Origin: Legionella qingyii
GTDB lineage: Bacteria; Pseudomonadota; Gammaproteobacteria; Legionellales; Legionellaceae
NCBI RefSeq assembly: GCF_003184185.1
Contig: NZ_QHJG01000021.1
Span: 1 to 64,000 of the forward strand
Length of the DNA stretch: 64,000 nucleotides
Reading direction: 5' to 3'
In this document: positions 27,278-36,573 of the stretch, piece by piece
Layout: every line of letters begins with the position of its first letter
Position numbering within the stretch: position 1 is the first letter of the stretch
Notes under the pieces: generated by a model
What the model was told of the DNA's origin: nothing
Seen by the model: only the letters and a program-made list of their open reading frames with translations
Database searches by the model: none
Made by a program: the position numbers and the translations under genes

Positions 27278-29113
27278 ATGAAAATACGTTATTTATCGTT
27301 TGACTTTGATGGGTGTTTATTTAATCCAAGTTACGCTCAAGCAGAACATTTCGAGTTCACTAAGCATTTAGGAGATGCCGTTCTAGTCCACAATAGAAGA
27401 TTTTTAGAGCAAATCAAAAGAGAAAATGCAGCATTTGATAATGTGGTTGCATTGATCGGCTCCAATAGGCAATCCTATGAGACTGATCAATTGAACATGG
27501 GTCCTCAAAAAGCATTTAAAGGTTCATGTTGTCCTGCGATTAAAACAGTATGTGCTGATCTGAATATTACATTTGATCCGTTTCTTTTGGCTGATGTGAC
27601 TGGAAATCTTCCTTTCGGAACTTCTTATAATTTAATTATGCAAGAAATTGAGGCCGGTAACTTTATGCAAGATACAACTCAATATGAGCATGCTACATGT
27701 CCTGGCGAAGAATATAAAGTATCGCTGCTATTCGCACAAATGCAAAAAGCAGCAGCAGATCATCCTAATGAAGAAATTATCTTTGATTTCTTTGACGACA
27801 GGTACGAGATCTTAATGGGTCGTGCAAAGGAGTTTTTTACAAAATATCCGCATATGATCCCTAAAAACGTCACCTTACGCATGAATAGGTATGCAGGTGA
27901 TGATGTTACTTTAATGGCATCTATCGAAGGAACTGGCGAACCTTATTCTAATTATCCTGAACATGTTAATAATATGTTAAACGATTTGTGGGCTCACGAT
28001 GAAATCGCTAATTCCTTGAAACCAATTTCAAATGAACAACATACAGATATTGTGTTAGAAAATAATTATAAGTTCGAAGAACAAGTTAAGGCTTTAGAAA
28101 CAGCAATCCAAACAGGCGAATACATTGCCCTCAATTTAGCAGCACGGGAAATTGATCACATTGTAGAATATACGGAAGCAGTTGACACGAACGAAGAACT
28201 CTCTACAGAAAAAGAATTAGAATCCAGCAACAATTTGTCTCCACTTAGCTATTTTACTGATAACTCTAGTGGTGAACCCAGAGCCAAGCTTGCTTTTGCC
28301 AAAAAGAATCATAGTCATAATGAAATAAATCGATGGTTTCAAGGATATCAACAACCCGAGTATATTGAGGATGGCGATCGCATTATACTGTTCATTAATG
28401 TTCATCCTGATTCCCCCTATAAAGATCCATCTTTATTTGAAGCAATAGAAATTTTACGCCAACAACACATTGAACTCAGTGATAATGCCATAGAAACATT
28501 ACAACAAGAATTTAATTCTGTACTACCTGTATTAGAACAAGCAAAATCAATTGCAATGACATATGATGTTGACTTCAAGCAGTTTCTTGATGGGTATACT
28601 AATGCTTTTAGTGATATGCCAGTTGATTACTTGGTTAAATACAAAAATCATGAGCTTGTTGAAAACGATGGCCGAGAAAAAGAAGCTAACATTGGTAATC
28701 TTAACTTTAGTGATAGATCTGATGAATCTTCGGATGAAGAAAGTGCTCTTGAGCTTGTTGAAGACGATAGTCGAGAAAAAGAGCTTGACGCGAGTACTGA
28801 TGACTTTAGCGATAGTGATTCATCTGTTGACGCCTCGGATGAAGAAAGTGATCTTAAGCCTTTTGAAGACAATAGTCCAGAAAAAGAGGTTGAGGTTGAT
28901 GTTGACAAACAAACTCTTGCTACTGAAACGCCCGCTATTCACGCGCGCTCAGAGGCCGAGCCCACTAATCAACAAGGAAATCCAGCTGGCAATCCAGGGC
29001 GAAACCAGTATGCGTTCCATAAGCCAGCTGCAGCTCCTAGAACAAACAGGGCACCTATCGCATTGCCCGAGGATAAGTTATGCAGCGGCAGTAGTTCTTG
29101 TTTAATATCCTAA
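27278..29113 (+). CDS. HAD-like protein with C-terminal CAAX box, paralog 2
   Basis: 611-residue paralog of the 24908 protein. HAD-like motifs are intact: motif I YLSFDFDGCLF with Asp9 and Asp11, motif II LIGSN (Ser62), a candidate Lys147 and acidic IIFDFFDDRYEIL (Asp170, Asp173, Asp174). An extra ~130-residue segment absent from paralog 1 spans roughly 325-465. Residues ~470-570 hold three acidic repeats built on EDDSREKE and SDESSDEES-like blocks. The chain ends SSSCLIS, a CAAX box (Cys608) predicted to be farnesylated in a host cell. No signal peptide; PmrA-type promoter upstream. Phosphatase activity and translocation are inferred. Confidence 0.72.
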   Translation: MKIRYLSFDFDGCLFNPSYAQAEHFEFTKHLGDAVLVHNRRFLEQIKRENAAFDNVVALIGSNRQSYETDQLNMGPQKAFKGSCCPAIKTVCADLNITFDPFLLADVTGNLPFGTSYNLIMQEIEAGNFMQDTTQYEHATCPGEEYKVSLLFAQMQKAAADHPNEEIIFDFFDDRYEILMGRAKEFFTKYPHMIPKNVTLRMNRYAGDDVTLMASIEGTGEPYSNYPEHVNNMLNDLWAHDEIANSLKPISNEQHTDIVLENNYKFEEQVKALETAIQTGEYIALNLAAREIDHIVEYTEAVDTNEELSTEKELESSNNLSPLSYFTDNSSGEPRAKLAFAKKNHSHNEINRWFQGYQQPEYIEDGDRIILFINVHPDSPYKDPSLFEAIEILRQQHIELSDNAIETLQQEFNSVLPVLEQAKSIAMTYDVDFKQFLDGYTNAFSDMPVDYLVKYKNHELVENDGREKEANIGNLNFSDRSDESSDEESALELVEDDSREKELDASTDDFSDSDSSVDASDEESDLKPFEDNSPEKEVEVDVDKQTLATETPAIHARSEAEPTNQQGNPAGNPGRNQYAFHKPAAAPRTNRAPIALPEDKLCSGSSSCLIS

Positions 29114-29138
29114 AAATTTACTCTTTATCACCTCGATT

Positions 29139-29170
29139 AATGATGTTTCACTTCATTGTGAAACATCATT
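29139..29170. terminator. Bidirectional hairpin between paralog 2 and guaD
   Basis: 13-bp stem aatgatgtttcac with gtgaaacatcatt and a 6-nt loop, between convergent genes. It duplicates the hairpin at 26134-26169. Confidence 0.55.
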
Positions 29171-29212
29171 AAAATCTCACCAGAAAAAATCATCAAGCGA
29201 GTAAAGCAAATA

Positions 29213-30550
29213 TCAACATCCCCCAATGTACGCCGGCTTACCCATAATGTAGGTTGCTTTAATATTATCTTCAGATCCCAAAGCCATCAAAATAAACAAC
29301 AACTCGAAAATATCATTGACTCGTTCACGGCGATATTTCAGATAGGTTGTAGCATCAGGATCAATCACAATGAAATCAGCTTCCTTGCCGGGCTTGAATG
29401 TACCAATTTTATCATCCAATTGTAATGCTTTTGCAGCTCCCAAAGTCGCCATATACCAACGCATCATACTAGGTAATTTCACACTATTTAACATGGAAAC
29501 CTTATACGCATCATCTAAAACAGCAAACATTGAAAGACAATTTCCAGCCCCCCAATCAGTCCCTAAAGTGATTTTATTGGTATATCTGAAGGCTCTTGCA
29601 AAGTTGAATAAGCCACTACCTAAAAAGTTATTACTCAAAGGACACCAGGAAATAATCGCTCCCGATTTTTTAAACAGCTCCAGCTCTTCATCTGTTGTAT
29701 GAATGCAATGACCAAATACACTTCGGTCCGTTACCAAACCAAAATGGTCATAAACATCCAGATAATGTTTGCTCCAGGGATAAATTTTTTTTACTGCAGC
29801 AATTTCATTCAGATTCTCATCCAGGTGCGTTTGAATATAACAATCAGGATGTGCTTTTTTAAGTGAACCACACAACTCCAGCATTTGCTCAGAACACGCT
29901 AAAGCAAACCGCGGCGAAATACAGTAGGATAAACGGCCTTTATTATGCCATTTTTCGATCAAACGAACACAATTATCATAATTCTCCTGTGTTGTTAATC
30001 TCAGTTTATCAGGAGCATTTTCATCCATCAAAATATTGCCGGTTACAAAACGCATGTTTCTTTTTTGTAACTCTGCAAAAAATATATCAGTTGCCTCATA
30101 AAATAATGGTCCGTAAGATACAGCCGTTGTAGTTCCATTTCTTAAAAGATAATCAAGAAAGAAATTTAAATCTTTTGTTGCACTCGCCCTATCACTATAA
30201 ACACTCTCCGCAGGAAATACATAGTCTTCCAACCACTCCAACAGTTTTTCACCATAGGCGGCAACAATTGCGCTTTGCGTAGCATGTTGATGAGTATCAA
30301 TAAATCCAGGAGTAATTATCTTATTTTTATAATCAACCAGTTTTACCCCATCTATTTTATTCTTTAAAACATCATAACTCCCCACATCAACAATCTTCCC
30401 TGCTTCAACAACCAATATGCCATCCTCGATGTAAACATATTGACACTCTTGCTCTGATTGTTTTTCTTTCTTATTATCAGGAAGATTTTCAATGGTAGCC
30501 GTGTCTTTAAAATAAAAAATTGCACCTCTATAAGCTGTTTTATCACTCAT
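29213..30550 (-). CDS. guaD: Guanine deaminase
   Basis: Amidohydrolase-superfamily enzyme converting guanine to xanthine and ammonia. Metal and substrate motifs are in order: PGFIDTHQHATQ, THLDENLNEI, GHCIH and GTDWGAG. I start at ATG 30550 (ggag 6 nt upstream), giving 445 residues, the family's length; a longer reading reaches 30562. It lies directly downstream of an MFS transporter gene, which suggests a purine uptake and salvage pair. A decayed partial copy lies at 26215-26330. Other related amidohydrolases exist, but GFIDTHQHATQ fits guanine deaminase best. Confidence 0.85.
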   Translation of the reverse strand: MSDKTAYRGAIFYFKDTATIENLPDNKKEKQSEQECQYVYIEDGILVVEAGKIVDVGSYDVLKNKIDGVKLVDYKNKIITPGFIDTHQHATQSAIVAAYGEKLLEWLEDYVFPAESVYSDRASATKDLNFFLDYLLRNGTTTAVSYGPLFYEATDIFFAELQKRNMRFVTGNILMDENAPDKLRLTTQENYDNCVRLIEKWHNKGRLSYCISPRFALACSEQMLELCGSLKKAHPDCYIQTHLDENLNEIAAVKKIYPWSKHYLDVYDHFGLVTDRSVFGHCIHTTDEELELFKKSGAIISWCPLSNNFLGSGLFNFARAFRYTNKITLGTDWGAGNCLSMFAVLDDAYKVSMLNSVKLPSMMRWYMATLGAAKALQLDDKIGTFKPGKEADFIVIDPDATTYLKYRRERVNDIFELLFILMALGSEDNIKATYIMGKPAYIGGC

Positions 30551-30563
30551 AAAAATCTCCATG

Positions 30564-31754
30564 TTATTCAGGGTTCGTGTCCTTAATAAAATAAATCAGC
30601 AAAATTGAGGACAGTGTACAAAATGGTAATATCCACAAATAGGTAAAAAAGTCTTTGGATGCAGCAGTAACAAATAAATAAGGGATGAACAATAAAAGGG
30701 TGTTAAATAGAAAAACTGCCGTATTTAATACGCTAATGGCCACACCACGGGTACTGTCTGATGAAATTTCACTGACCATCGTATAAAAAAGCATAGAGCC
30801 TGAAAGTAAAAAGCCAATCAGAAATGAAACTATTTTAGTAATGATAAATGAATTGGTGCCATAGTGAGGAAGATAAATTCCCAGTAATAAGGCCATGGTT
30901 CCAGTGACTAAAGTAATGTGTATTACCATAATTCTTGATTTGACTGTATTGGAAAACCAACCCATTAATGGGGTGCCAATACCAATCCCTGCAAAAATCA
31001 ATCCGCTAATCATAATTGATTGCAGAATATCGACTGAATAGTAGTTTTGAATTTGCATGAACCATAAACTCGCATAAGCAAGTAAAACACCAAACGACAT
31101 TGCTGCAGTAACGGAACACAGTACAATTTGTTTGTTTTTAAAAACAACCGCTAATGATTTTTTTAATGAAATCGAACTATCTCTTACGAAACCAGGAGGG
31201 GAACGAACAAGGATAGAAGATAAAATAAATAAAATCAGACCAAAAATCGAGAGCCATTGATACAGTTCACTCCATGTATGCGATATCAACTCTACTTTAA
31301 AATAATAATGAAGAACCCCAGCTAAAATACATGAAAGTGTTTGGGTCAAACCAAATAATACAGGAAAAAACTGTGCGGAAAACCATTGAGAAATCAAAAC
31401 TGCCGCGGCAACAAATGCAAAAGAAGCACCTATTCCTTGAATGAAATTTGCAAATGTAAAAATTGTCAAGCTACCCGCAATAGAGATAAAAATATTCCCT
31501 AAGGCCAGTAATAAAATTCCCCCGCTGACTACAATTCTTGGATTAAATTTATCAAGCAAATAACCAGCGGGAATTTGCATGCAAGCAAAGCCTAAAATAA
31601 ATGCGCCGGTTGCAATGGATACGCCATAATCGCTAGCACTTAGTGTGTTTTTTATTGGTTCTGAAAATACTGCTGCCGCAGTGTTCAAACAAAAAGAATA
31701 AACAACAAACAAGGTTGCAATCAACCAAACAATAGTCCCATATAATTTTTGCAT
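30564..31754 (-). CDS. MFS transporter
   Basis: Major facilitator superfamily membrane protein of 396 residues with about 12 hydrophobic helices. PAGYLLDKFNPR between helices 2 and 3 corresponds to the MFS motif A loop. Start ATG 31754 has aaagga 8 nt upstream. The guanine deaminase gene begins about 14 bp downstream, so they form an operon and the transporter may import a purine or related compound. The substrate is inferred from context only. Confidence 0.82.
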   Translation of the reverse strand: MQKLYGTIVWLIATLFVVYSFCLNTAAAVFSEPIKNTLSASDYGVSIATGAFILGFACMQIPAGYLLDKFNPRIVVSGGILLLALGNIFISIAGSLTIFTFANFIQGIGASFAFVAAAVLISQWFSAQFFPVLFGLTQTLSCILAGVLHYYFKVELISHTWSELYQWLSIFGLILFILSSILVRSPPGFVRDSSISLKKSLAVVFKNKQIVLCSVTAAMSFGVLLAYASLWFMQIQNYYSVDILQSIMISGLIFAGIGIGTPLMGWFSNTVKSRIMVIHITLVTGTMALLLGIYLPHYGTNSFIITKIVSFLIGFLLSGSMLFYTMVSEISSDSTRGVAISVLNTAVFLFNTLLLFIPYLFVTAASKDFFTYLWILPFCTLSSILLIYFIKDTNPE

Positions 31755-31976
31755 GAATTATCCTTTTTTCCAGGTGAGTGTCTTTTTTATGCCCTTTATG
31801 AAAAAAAGTATAGCAAATAAACAATTGTATTTTGGATCACATCACTTTGAAAAATTCAAACCAAAAGAATGAACATGGAGAATAATTTTCATCCACTCAT
31901 CTATACTCAAAATAACCCAGTCACAATTTTTATCTTGCAGGATGCAATACTGGGCTGACTAAAAAGGAGTTTTTTT

Positions 31977-32879
31977 ATGAAAGTTAATTACTTGGTTGTT
32001 CCTCTCATTTTAATACCACTATCCGTTTTCAGCCAAACCAATGATGATGTTATCACATTGACCATTTCACAAAATCCGGATAATAAAAACAGTCAGGTCA
32101 TCACATACTCTAATGAAACAGACCATTTAAAACAAAATAAGTCGTTCTCTCGCAGCATTGATTATCCGACTCAAATTATTCGTATGGAAAAAAATATAGA
32201 AAATCAGCAACTCTCCTGTGATGAGGTGAACAATCAAATTGATAAAATATTAGTACAACATATAGCGAATGAACAATTCACTTATGCAATTTATATTAGT
32301 TGTTATTATAATCCTGAAACTAAATTAGCAACTCAATTCGTCATCAGTAGTTATTTTGATCCGGTAAGTGATGAAGCCGTTCGTTACTTAGAATCCTACC
32401 TCAACAAATACAACGGTACTAATTTGTTAGGTGCACAATACACAATTGAGTCTGCAAAAGGTCTCATCATTTCCTTAGATATTGCCGCTGGAATGAAAAA
32501 AAGACCTAATAGACCTCCTTTTACAGAATATCGAAAGGACCATAGCAGCTTCTATTTCAAAAGCAATTATGAAATGAAAAACAAACTGTTTAGTGATATC
32601 TATCAAAATTTTTTCACCACTGATCCAAATAAAATATTTCCTTTTTTAGATAAATGGGTTTCTTCTCATGCAAGCTCTATTTATAAAGCGGTTTTAAGAG
32701 ATTCAAATTATGTTGAGTTACAACCCGAAAAAATTTTTCTCATGGAAAATGAGGAAATATATGTTTCGAACTTTAAACAATATTTTGCACACTTTTGCGA
32801 GCCCTATGAAAATCATAGATGCTTGAATCCAGCAGAAAAAATTGACAATGAAGAAGACAATTCAAAAATAGCTTCGTAA
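31977..32879 (+). CDS. Exported protein of unknown function
   Basis: 300 residues with a Sec signal peptide (MKVNYLVVPLILIPLSVFS, cleavage near residue 20). I recognise no domain. The mature part is Asn/Lys-rich, has only a few cysteines, and no internal membrane segment. An aaggag ribosome site lies 8 nt before the start. It would be periplasmic, outer-membrane associated or secreted. It stands alone, divergent from the MFS gene. Confidence 0.65.
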   Translation: MKVNYLVVPLILIPLSVFSQTNDDVITLTISQNPDNKNSQVITYSNETDHLKQNKSFSRSIDYPTQIIRMEKNIENQQLSCDEVNNQIDKILVQHIANEQFTYAIYISCYYNPETKLATQFVISSYFDPVSDEAVRYLESYLNKYNGTNLLGAQYTIESAKGLIISLDIAAGMKKRPNRPPFTEYRKDHSSFYFKSNYEMKNKLFSDIYQNFFTTDPNKIFPFLDKWVSSHASSIYKAVLRDSNYVELQPEKIFLMENEEIYVSNFKQYFAHFCEPYENHRCLNPAEKIDNEEDNSKIAS

Positions 32880-32904
32880 ATTAACGAACCCGGAGTTTTT
32901 AGTT

Positions 32905-32987
32905 TGTACCCCAGGTGCAGCGCTGCGAAACCCGGGTTTTCTTGAATGGGTGTCCCGGGTTACGCTGCGCTTCACCCAGGATACAGT
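32905..32987. repeat. Legionella-type dispersed palindrome
   Basis: gcgctgcgaaacccggg (near 32920-32936) is answered by cccgggttacgctgcgc (near 32954-32970) in inverted order, flanked by ccccaggtg and cacccagg. Same gcagcg and ccgggt blocks as the element at 11298-11334. Confidence 0.65.
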
Positions 32988-33004
32988 GATTATAAAATTT
33001 ACTA

Positions 33005-34279
33005 TTAACCTAACTCAGGCTCATATGCAGGTACCTTTGTGGCTTTTAATTCAACTTGCTCCTCGGCAATTGCTTTATCATTCACAATTTTGGTCACACA
33101 CGCATCAGACCAAACATTTAAAGCAGTTTCCAGCATATCAATTAAACCATAAAAGGGTAAAATAACGCCCATAAGGACGATAGGAACATTCATACTTGAT
33201 AACAGACTGATGCTTAGAAAGAAACATCCCATGGGCACGCCGGCATTTCCAATAGCAGCTACAGTAGCAACAAATATCCATAAAACCATTGTGCCGTAAG
33301 AAGTCGGCATTCCATGATTTTGCATTAAATAAATGACCGTAGCAAAAATAAAAGCGGCACAACCGTTCATATTTATGCTAGTGCATAAAGGTAAAACAAA
33401 ACGACTTACGGATGGTTTTACTTGTAAATTATTTTCTATAGTATTCATCGTGACAGGCAATGTCCCGACCGAAGACTTGGAGAAAAATGCTACTGATAAG
33501 GCAGGAAGCATGGAGCGCATTGCTGAAAAAGGCTGAATCTTATTCCTTTTTAACCATAAAGGTAAGACGACAAAACCTTGAATTACATTCGCTAAAACAA
33601 CAATTAATAAATACTCACCTATTCCTTTAATATCCATCCCTGAGCGCAACTGAACAACCGTTGAGGTAATAAAACCAAACAATCCCAAAGGAATAATCGT
33701 AATAATCCAACGGGTCATCACTAAAAACATGCCATGTGCGCCACGAAAAAACCGCGTAAGCGTATCGCGAGACTCTTCATCAGGGATTTGACGCACAGCA
33801 ATGCCGATAATAATGCTTAAAAACAGTACTCCTATTACTTGCTGCTCCAGAAAAGGAGATAATAAATTGGTAGGTATAATATTTGCCAGGTATCCCAAGT
33901 AACCTAAACTACTCGCTGATTTGACTGTTTGCGCATCCAAATTAACCTGAACGGAGCTGGGTTGGATTAAAATGTAAAGCAAACAACTAATCGTTGCGGC
34001 CACTACGGTCGTAGAAAAAGTATACTTAAGTGTTCGCTGCCAAATTTTTTTCATGAATCCATCGGTCTTGTAGTTAGCCAGAGTAACAATGATGGATAAA
34101 GAAATAATGGGCAAACTAATGCATTTAAACAGCTTAATAAATAAATCGGAGATTAATAACCCTATCTCCTTGAAAAAAACAATATTTGACATCCCACTGA
34201 CGATACCTAAACCAATCATTAAAGCATATAGCACGGGGGTGCTGAGAATTAGTTTTTTTTGTTGATGCGCGGCACACAT
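33005..34279 (-). CDS. Dicarboxylate/amino acid:cation symporter (DAACS family)
   Basis: Inner-membrane secondary transporter related to GltP and DctA. The re-entrant loop and binding region are recognisable: KSSVGTLPVTMNTIE, then FVLPLCTSINMNGCAAF. About eight membrane helices. I start at ATG 34279, with aagga 8 nt upstream, giving 424 residues; a TTG at 34300 is not needed. In L. pneumophila relatives take up amino acids or C4-dicarboxylates; substrate not determined here. The usual INMDG is INMNG, which may affect selectivity. Confidence 0.85.
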   Translation of the reverse strand: MCAAHQQKKLILSTPVLYALMIGLGIVSGMSNIVFFKEIGLLISDLFIKLFKCISLPIISLSIIVTLANYKTDGFMKKIWQRTLKYTFSTTVVAATISCLLYILIQPSSVQVNLDAQTVKSASSLGYLGYLANIIPTNLLSPFLEQQVIGVLFLSIIIGIAVRQIPDEESRDTLTRFFRGAHGMFLVMTRWIITIIPLGLFGFITSTVVQLRSGMDIKGIGEYLLIVVLANVIQGFVVLPLWLKRNKIQPFSAMRSMLPALSVAFFSKSSVGTLPVTMNTIENNLQVKPSVSRFVLPLCTSINMNGCAAFIFATVIYLMQNHGMPTSYGTMVLWIFVATVAAIGNAGVPMGCFFLSISLLSSMNVPIVLMGVILPFYGLIDMLETALNVWSDACVTKIVNDKAIAEEQVELKATKVPAYEPELG

Positions 34280-34497
34280 GTTAATAATCCTTAAAATCAA
34301 AAAAGTAAAAATGAGAAGATTAAATTAACAGCAACAACAAGAAACGAGTTTAAAATGAGCGAGAGTTGAGCGATGATTCGTTTGTGTCGAGTGAGCTACC
34401 ATAAAAACCTTTTATTTTTTGATCAAATTTTGCACAATTAGAGATATTCTAACACATTGCGCATGTTCGTCAAGAGATTTTAAAATCTGCAGATCCA

Positions 34498-35577
34498 TCA
34501 GTCAATCAATTCAAGACAATTGATCTGTTGCTTTAAACGGATGATTCGACGATAAGCTTCCTCTATACGTTTTTGATTTATTCTTTGCTCAAATACCAAA
34601 CGCTCAATCATCTTAATCACTTCTGGCGCCGTAATTTTGGCTAATTGATTTGCAAAAATGAGCATATCAGCACCCGCATTGATTGTCAGGGATAAAGCAT
34701 CCTCAAGTGAATAATGATCGGTAATTGCTTGCATTTGTAAGTCATCTGCAATAATTACTCCATCATAGCCCATGGTCTTACGCAATAAGCCGGTTAAAAT
34801 ATCGTGGGATAAAGTTGCAGGTAACCCCTGATTATCCAACTGTTTATTCACCACATGCGCTGTCATGATGAGAGTTGGTTGATGAGTATCTCGCACGAGT
34901 TGATAATAAGGAACCAACTCATCCTTATGGAAGGCATTGGTCACATCGACAAACCCTTTATGGGTATCACCTAATGCACTACCATGACCTGGAAAATGCT
35001 TATAGCAGCATGCAATACCCTGGTGTTGGAAAACATCCACAAATGCTCTGGCCAATCGAACTACTTCATTAGGGTCAGCGGAAAAACTACGTTGTACACT
35101 TCCTATAATTCCTTGCTGATCTTGCAAATGTAAATCAACAACCGGAGCAAAATTAAGATTAAAACCCAATGACTTTAATGTTAATGCCATTTGTGTCAAC
35201 TCAGCCTGCAAAGCATCAGGGGATAATTGTGCCATGTTATATGCATTCATAGTCGGCATACATCCCTCGATCCGAGACAAACGATCGATACTTCCGCCTT
35301 CATAGTCTATGGCAATTAACAAGGGCAAATCGTTATTTTTGAAATTTACTTCTGCAGAATGGTAATAATAATTGAGTTGATGAGTTAACCGTTTGATTTG
35401 TGCCTGGTTTTTTAAATTCTTACCATATAAATTCGTAGAAACATCATGGTCGAATAACAAAACACCGCCTAATCCATCTGAAGACAGCCATTCCGCTATA
35501 GGGCTTTTGTCATGTATATCGCAACCATCAAACCCCATAACTAACATTTGACCAATTTTATTTCTAAGAGTAATCAT
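34498..35577 (-). CDS. nagZ: Beta-N-acetylhexosaminidase
   Basis: GH3-family cytoplasmic enzyme that removes GlcNAc from muropeptides in cell-wall recycling. Motifs: GGVLLFDHDV, LLIAIDYEGGSIDRL, KHFPGHGSALGDTHKG (catalytic His loop) and IIADDLQMQAI (nucleophile Asp). I use ATG 35577, which has ggag 6 nt upstream; an upstream TTG pair (35595) lacks a site. 359 residues, close to the usual ~340. NagZ products can influence beta-lactamase control in other bacteria, but no ampR-type gene is here. Confidence 0.9.
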   Translation of the reverse strand: MITLRNKIGQMLVMGFDGCDIHDKSPIAEWLSSDGLGGVLLFDHDVSTNLYGKNLKNQAQIKRLTHQLNYYYHSAEVNFKNNDLPLLIAIDYEGGSIDRLSRIEGCMPTMNAYNMAQLSPDALQAELTQMALTLKSLGFNLNFAPVVDLHLQDQQGIIGSVQRSFSADPNEVVRLARAFVDVFQHQGIACCYKHFPGHGSALGDTHKGFVDVTNAFHKDELVPYYQLVRDTHQPTLIMTAHVVNKQLDNQGLPATLSHDILTGLLRKTMGYDGVIIADDLQMQAITDHYSLEDALSLTINAGADMLIFANQLAKITAPEVIKMIERLVFEQRINQKRIEEAYRRIIRLKQQINCLELID

Positions 35578-35671
35578 CAGCCGCTCCGTCAACAAGATAA
35601 GAAAAAAAATTTCCTAAAAAATAGTTGATGTTGTACTGAGAATCATACACAAAGATAAAAAATAATGCCAT

Positions 35672-36130
35672 TTATATCTTTTTTGGCGGTATTGCTGGAA
35701 TATCATCAAAATTACAACTGCAATTACCTGGTGCATTAGGAGGAAGAGGGACTAATGAAAAATCACTGGCATAGCAAACAGTCACGTTCCAGGCTGAATC
35801 TCCAGGATTGATTGTATTAGGTAAAGACCAATAATTTTTAGCAGTATACGTTTTACCTTCATCACTTTGCCAAAAAATAGGAGAAAATCGAGCTCGATAC
35901 ATTAATTTTTGACCCGGTTGACAAGGGAAAGTCTGACGTGTCCACGATTTTCCAATAGGCACAGTAACTGTTGTTAAAGTTTTGGCACTTATGGCATCCA
36001 TTATATCTACAGATACATCATATTTGGTCCAACAATTATCTTTAACTAAAGTGTAATAACAAGTAATCTCTGCCCAAAGGGGGCTTGAAGAAATCAAACT
36101 GAATATGAAAATAAAAGTTCGTATTATCAT
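35672..36130 (-). CDS. Small exported protein, Cys- and Pro-rich end
   Basis: 152 residues with a clear Sec signal peptide (MIIRTFIFIFSLISSSPLWA). The mature protein has six cysteines, including a paired CSC near the C-terminus, and ends in a Pro-rich tail (DIPAIPPKKI). No family recognised. Probably periplasmic or secreted, disulfide-bonded. No clear operon partner. Confidence 0.65.
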   Translation of the reverse strand: MIIRTFIFIFSLISSSPLWAEITCYYTLVKDNCWTKYDVSVDIMDAISAKTLTTVTVPIGKSWTRQTFPCQPGQKLMYRARFSPIFWQSDEGKTYTAKNYWSLPNTINPGDSAWNVTVCYASDFSLVPLPPNAPGNCSCNFDDIPAIPPKKI

Positions 36131-36292
36131 AATTTAATCCCTTTATTCACAAAACGTGCTCACGATTTTTTGTTTCTAAAGTAGAAACAATATCTAACTA
36201 AATAGTAACTATATTTAGATCTTATTTATTCATAGTATATACAATAACGATCATAAGTTACGAATAAGTTATAAATTTAGATCAATACAGGG

Positions 36293-36319
36293 TTGATTTT
36301 ATTATCCGACCTGTATAAG
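36293..36319 (+). promoter_or_regulatory. Candidate tRNA-Ser promoter
   Basis: TTGATT (36293-36298), 15-bp spacer, TATAAG (36314-36319). The predicted start is about 6 nt before the mature tRNA end. Confidence 0.4.
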
Positions 36320-36331
36320 CTTGCCCGAATT

Positions 36332-36419
36332 GGAGAGATGGCCGAGCGGTCGAAGGCGCACGCCTGGAAAGTGTGTATACGGCAACGTATCGAGGGTTCG
36401 AATCCCTCTCTCTCCGCCA
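36332..36419 (+). tRNA. tRNA-Ser (anticodon GGA)
   Basis: 88 nt with CCA encoded. The acceptor stem ggagaga pairs with tctctcc, followed by GCCA. The anticodon stem cacgc/gtgtg encloses loop ctggaaa, anticodon GGA at 36366-36368. A long variable arm (around tacggcaacgta) and T-loop ggttcgaatcc confirm a class II serine tRNA. Confidence 0.97.
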
Positions 36420-36573
36420 AATTTGATAAAAAGGCGGTCAACTCGTAATAGAAGTGCTTGCCGTTTTTTTATGTTTAATATTCCCATAGGTGCTTTTGCA
36501 GTGATGGAACTGAAAATCCTGATTGAGGGTACGCAAAGGTATGATTATGAACAATTCATTAGGGATATGGCAT

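Noticed and set aside
28563..29105. 180-residue open frame inside paralog 2 in another frame
   Set aside because: It is a by-product of the acidic repeat codons, Leu/Lys-rich and without its own signals.
36420..36471. Terminator after tRNA-Ser (T-run at 36465-36471)
   Set aside because: Only a weak, mismatched stem can be drawn before the T-run, so I do not list it as a feature.
36302..36487. Minus-strand frame across tRNA-Ser
   Set aside because: It only translates the complement of the tRNA.
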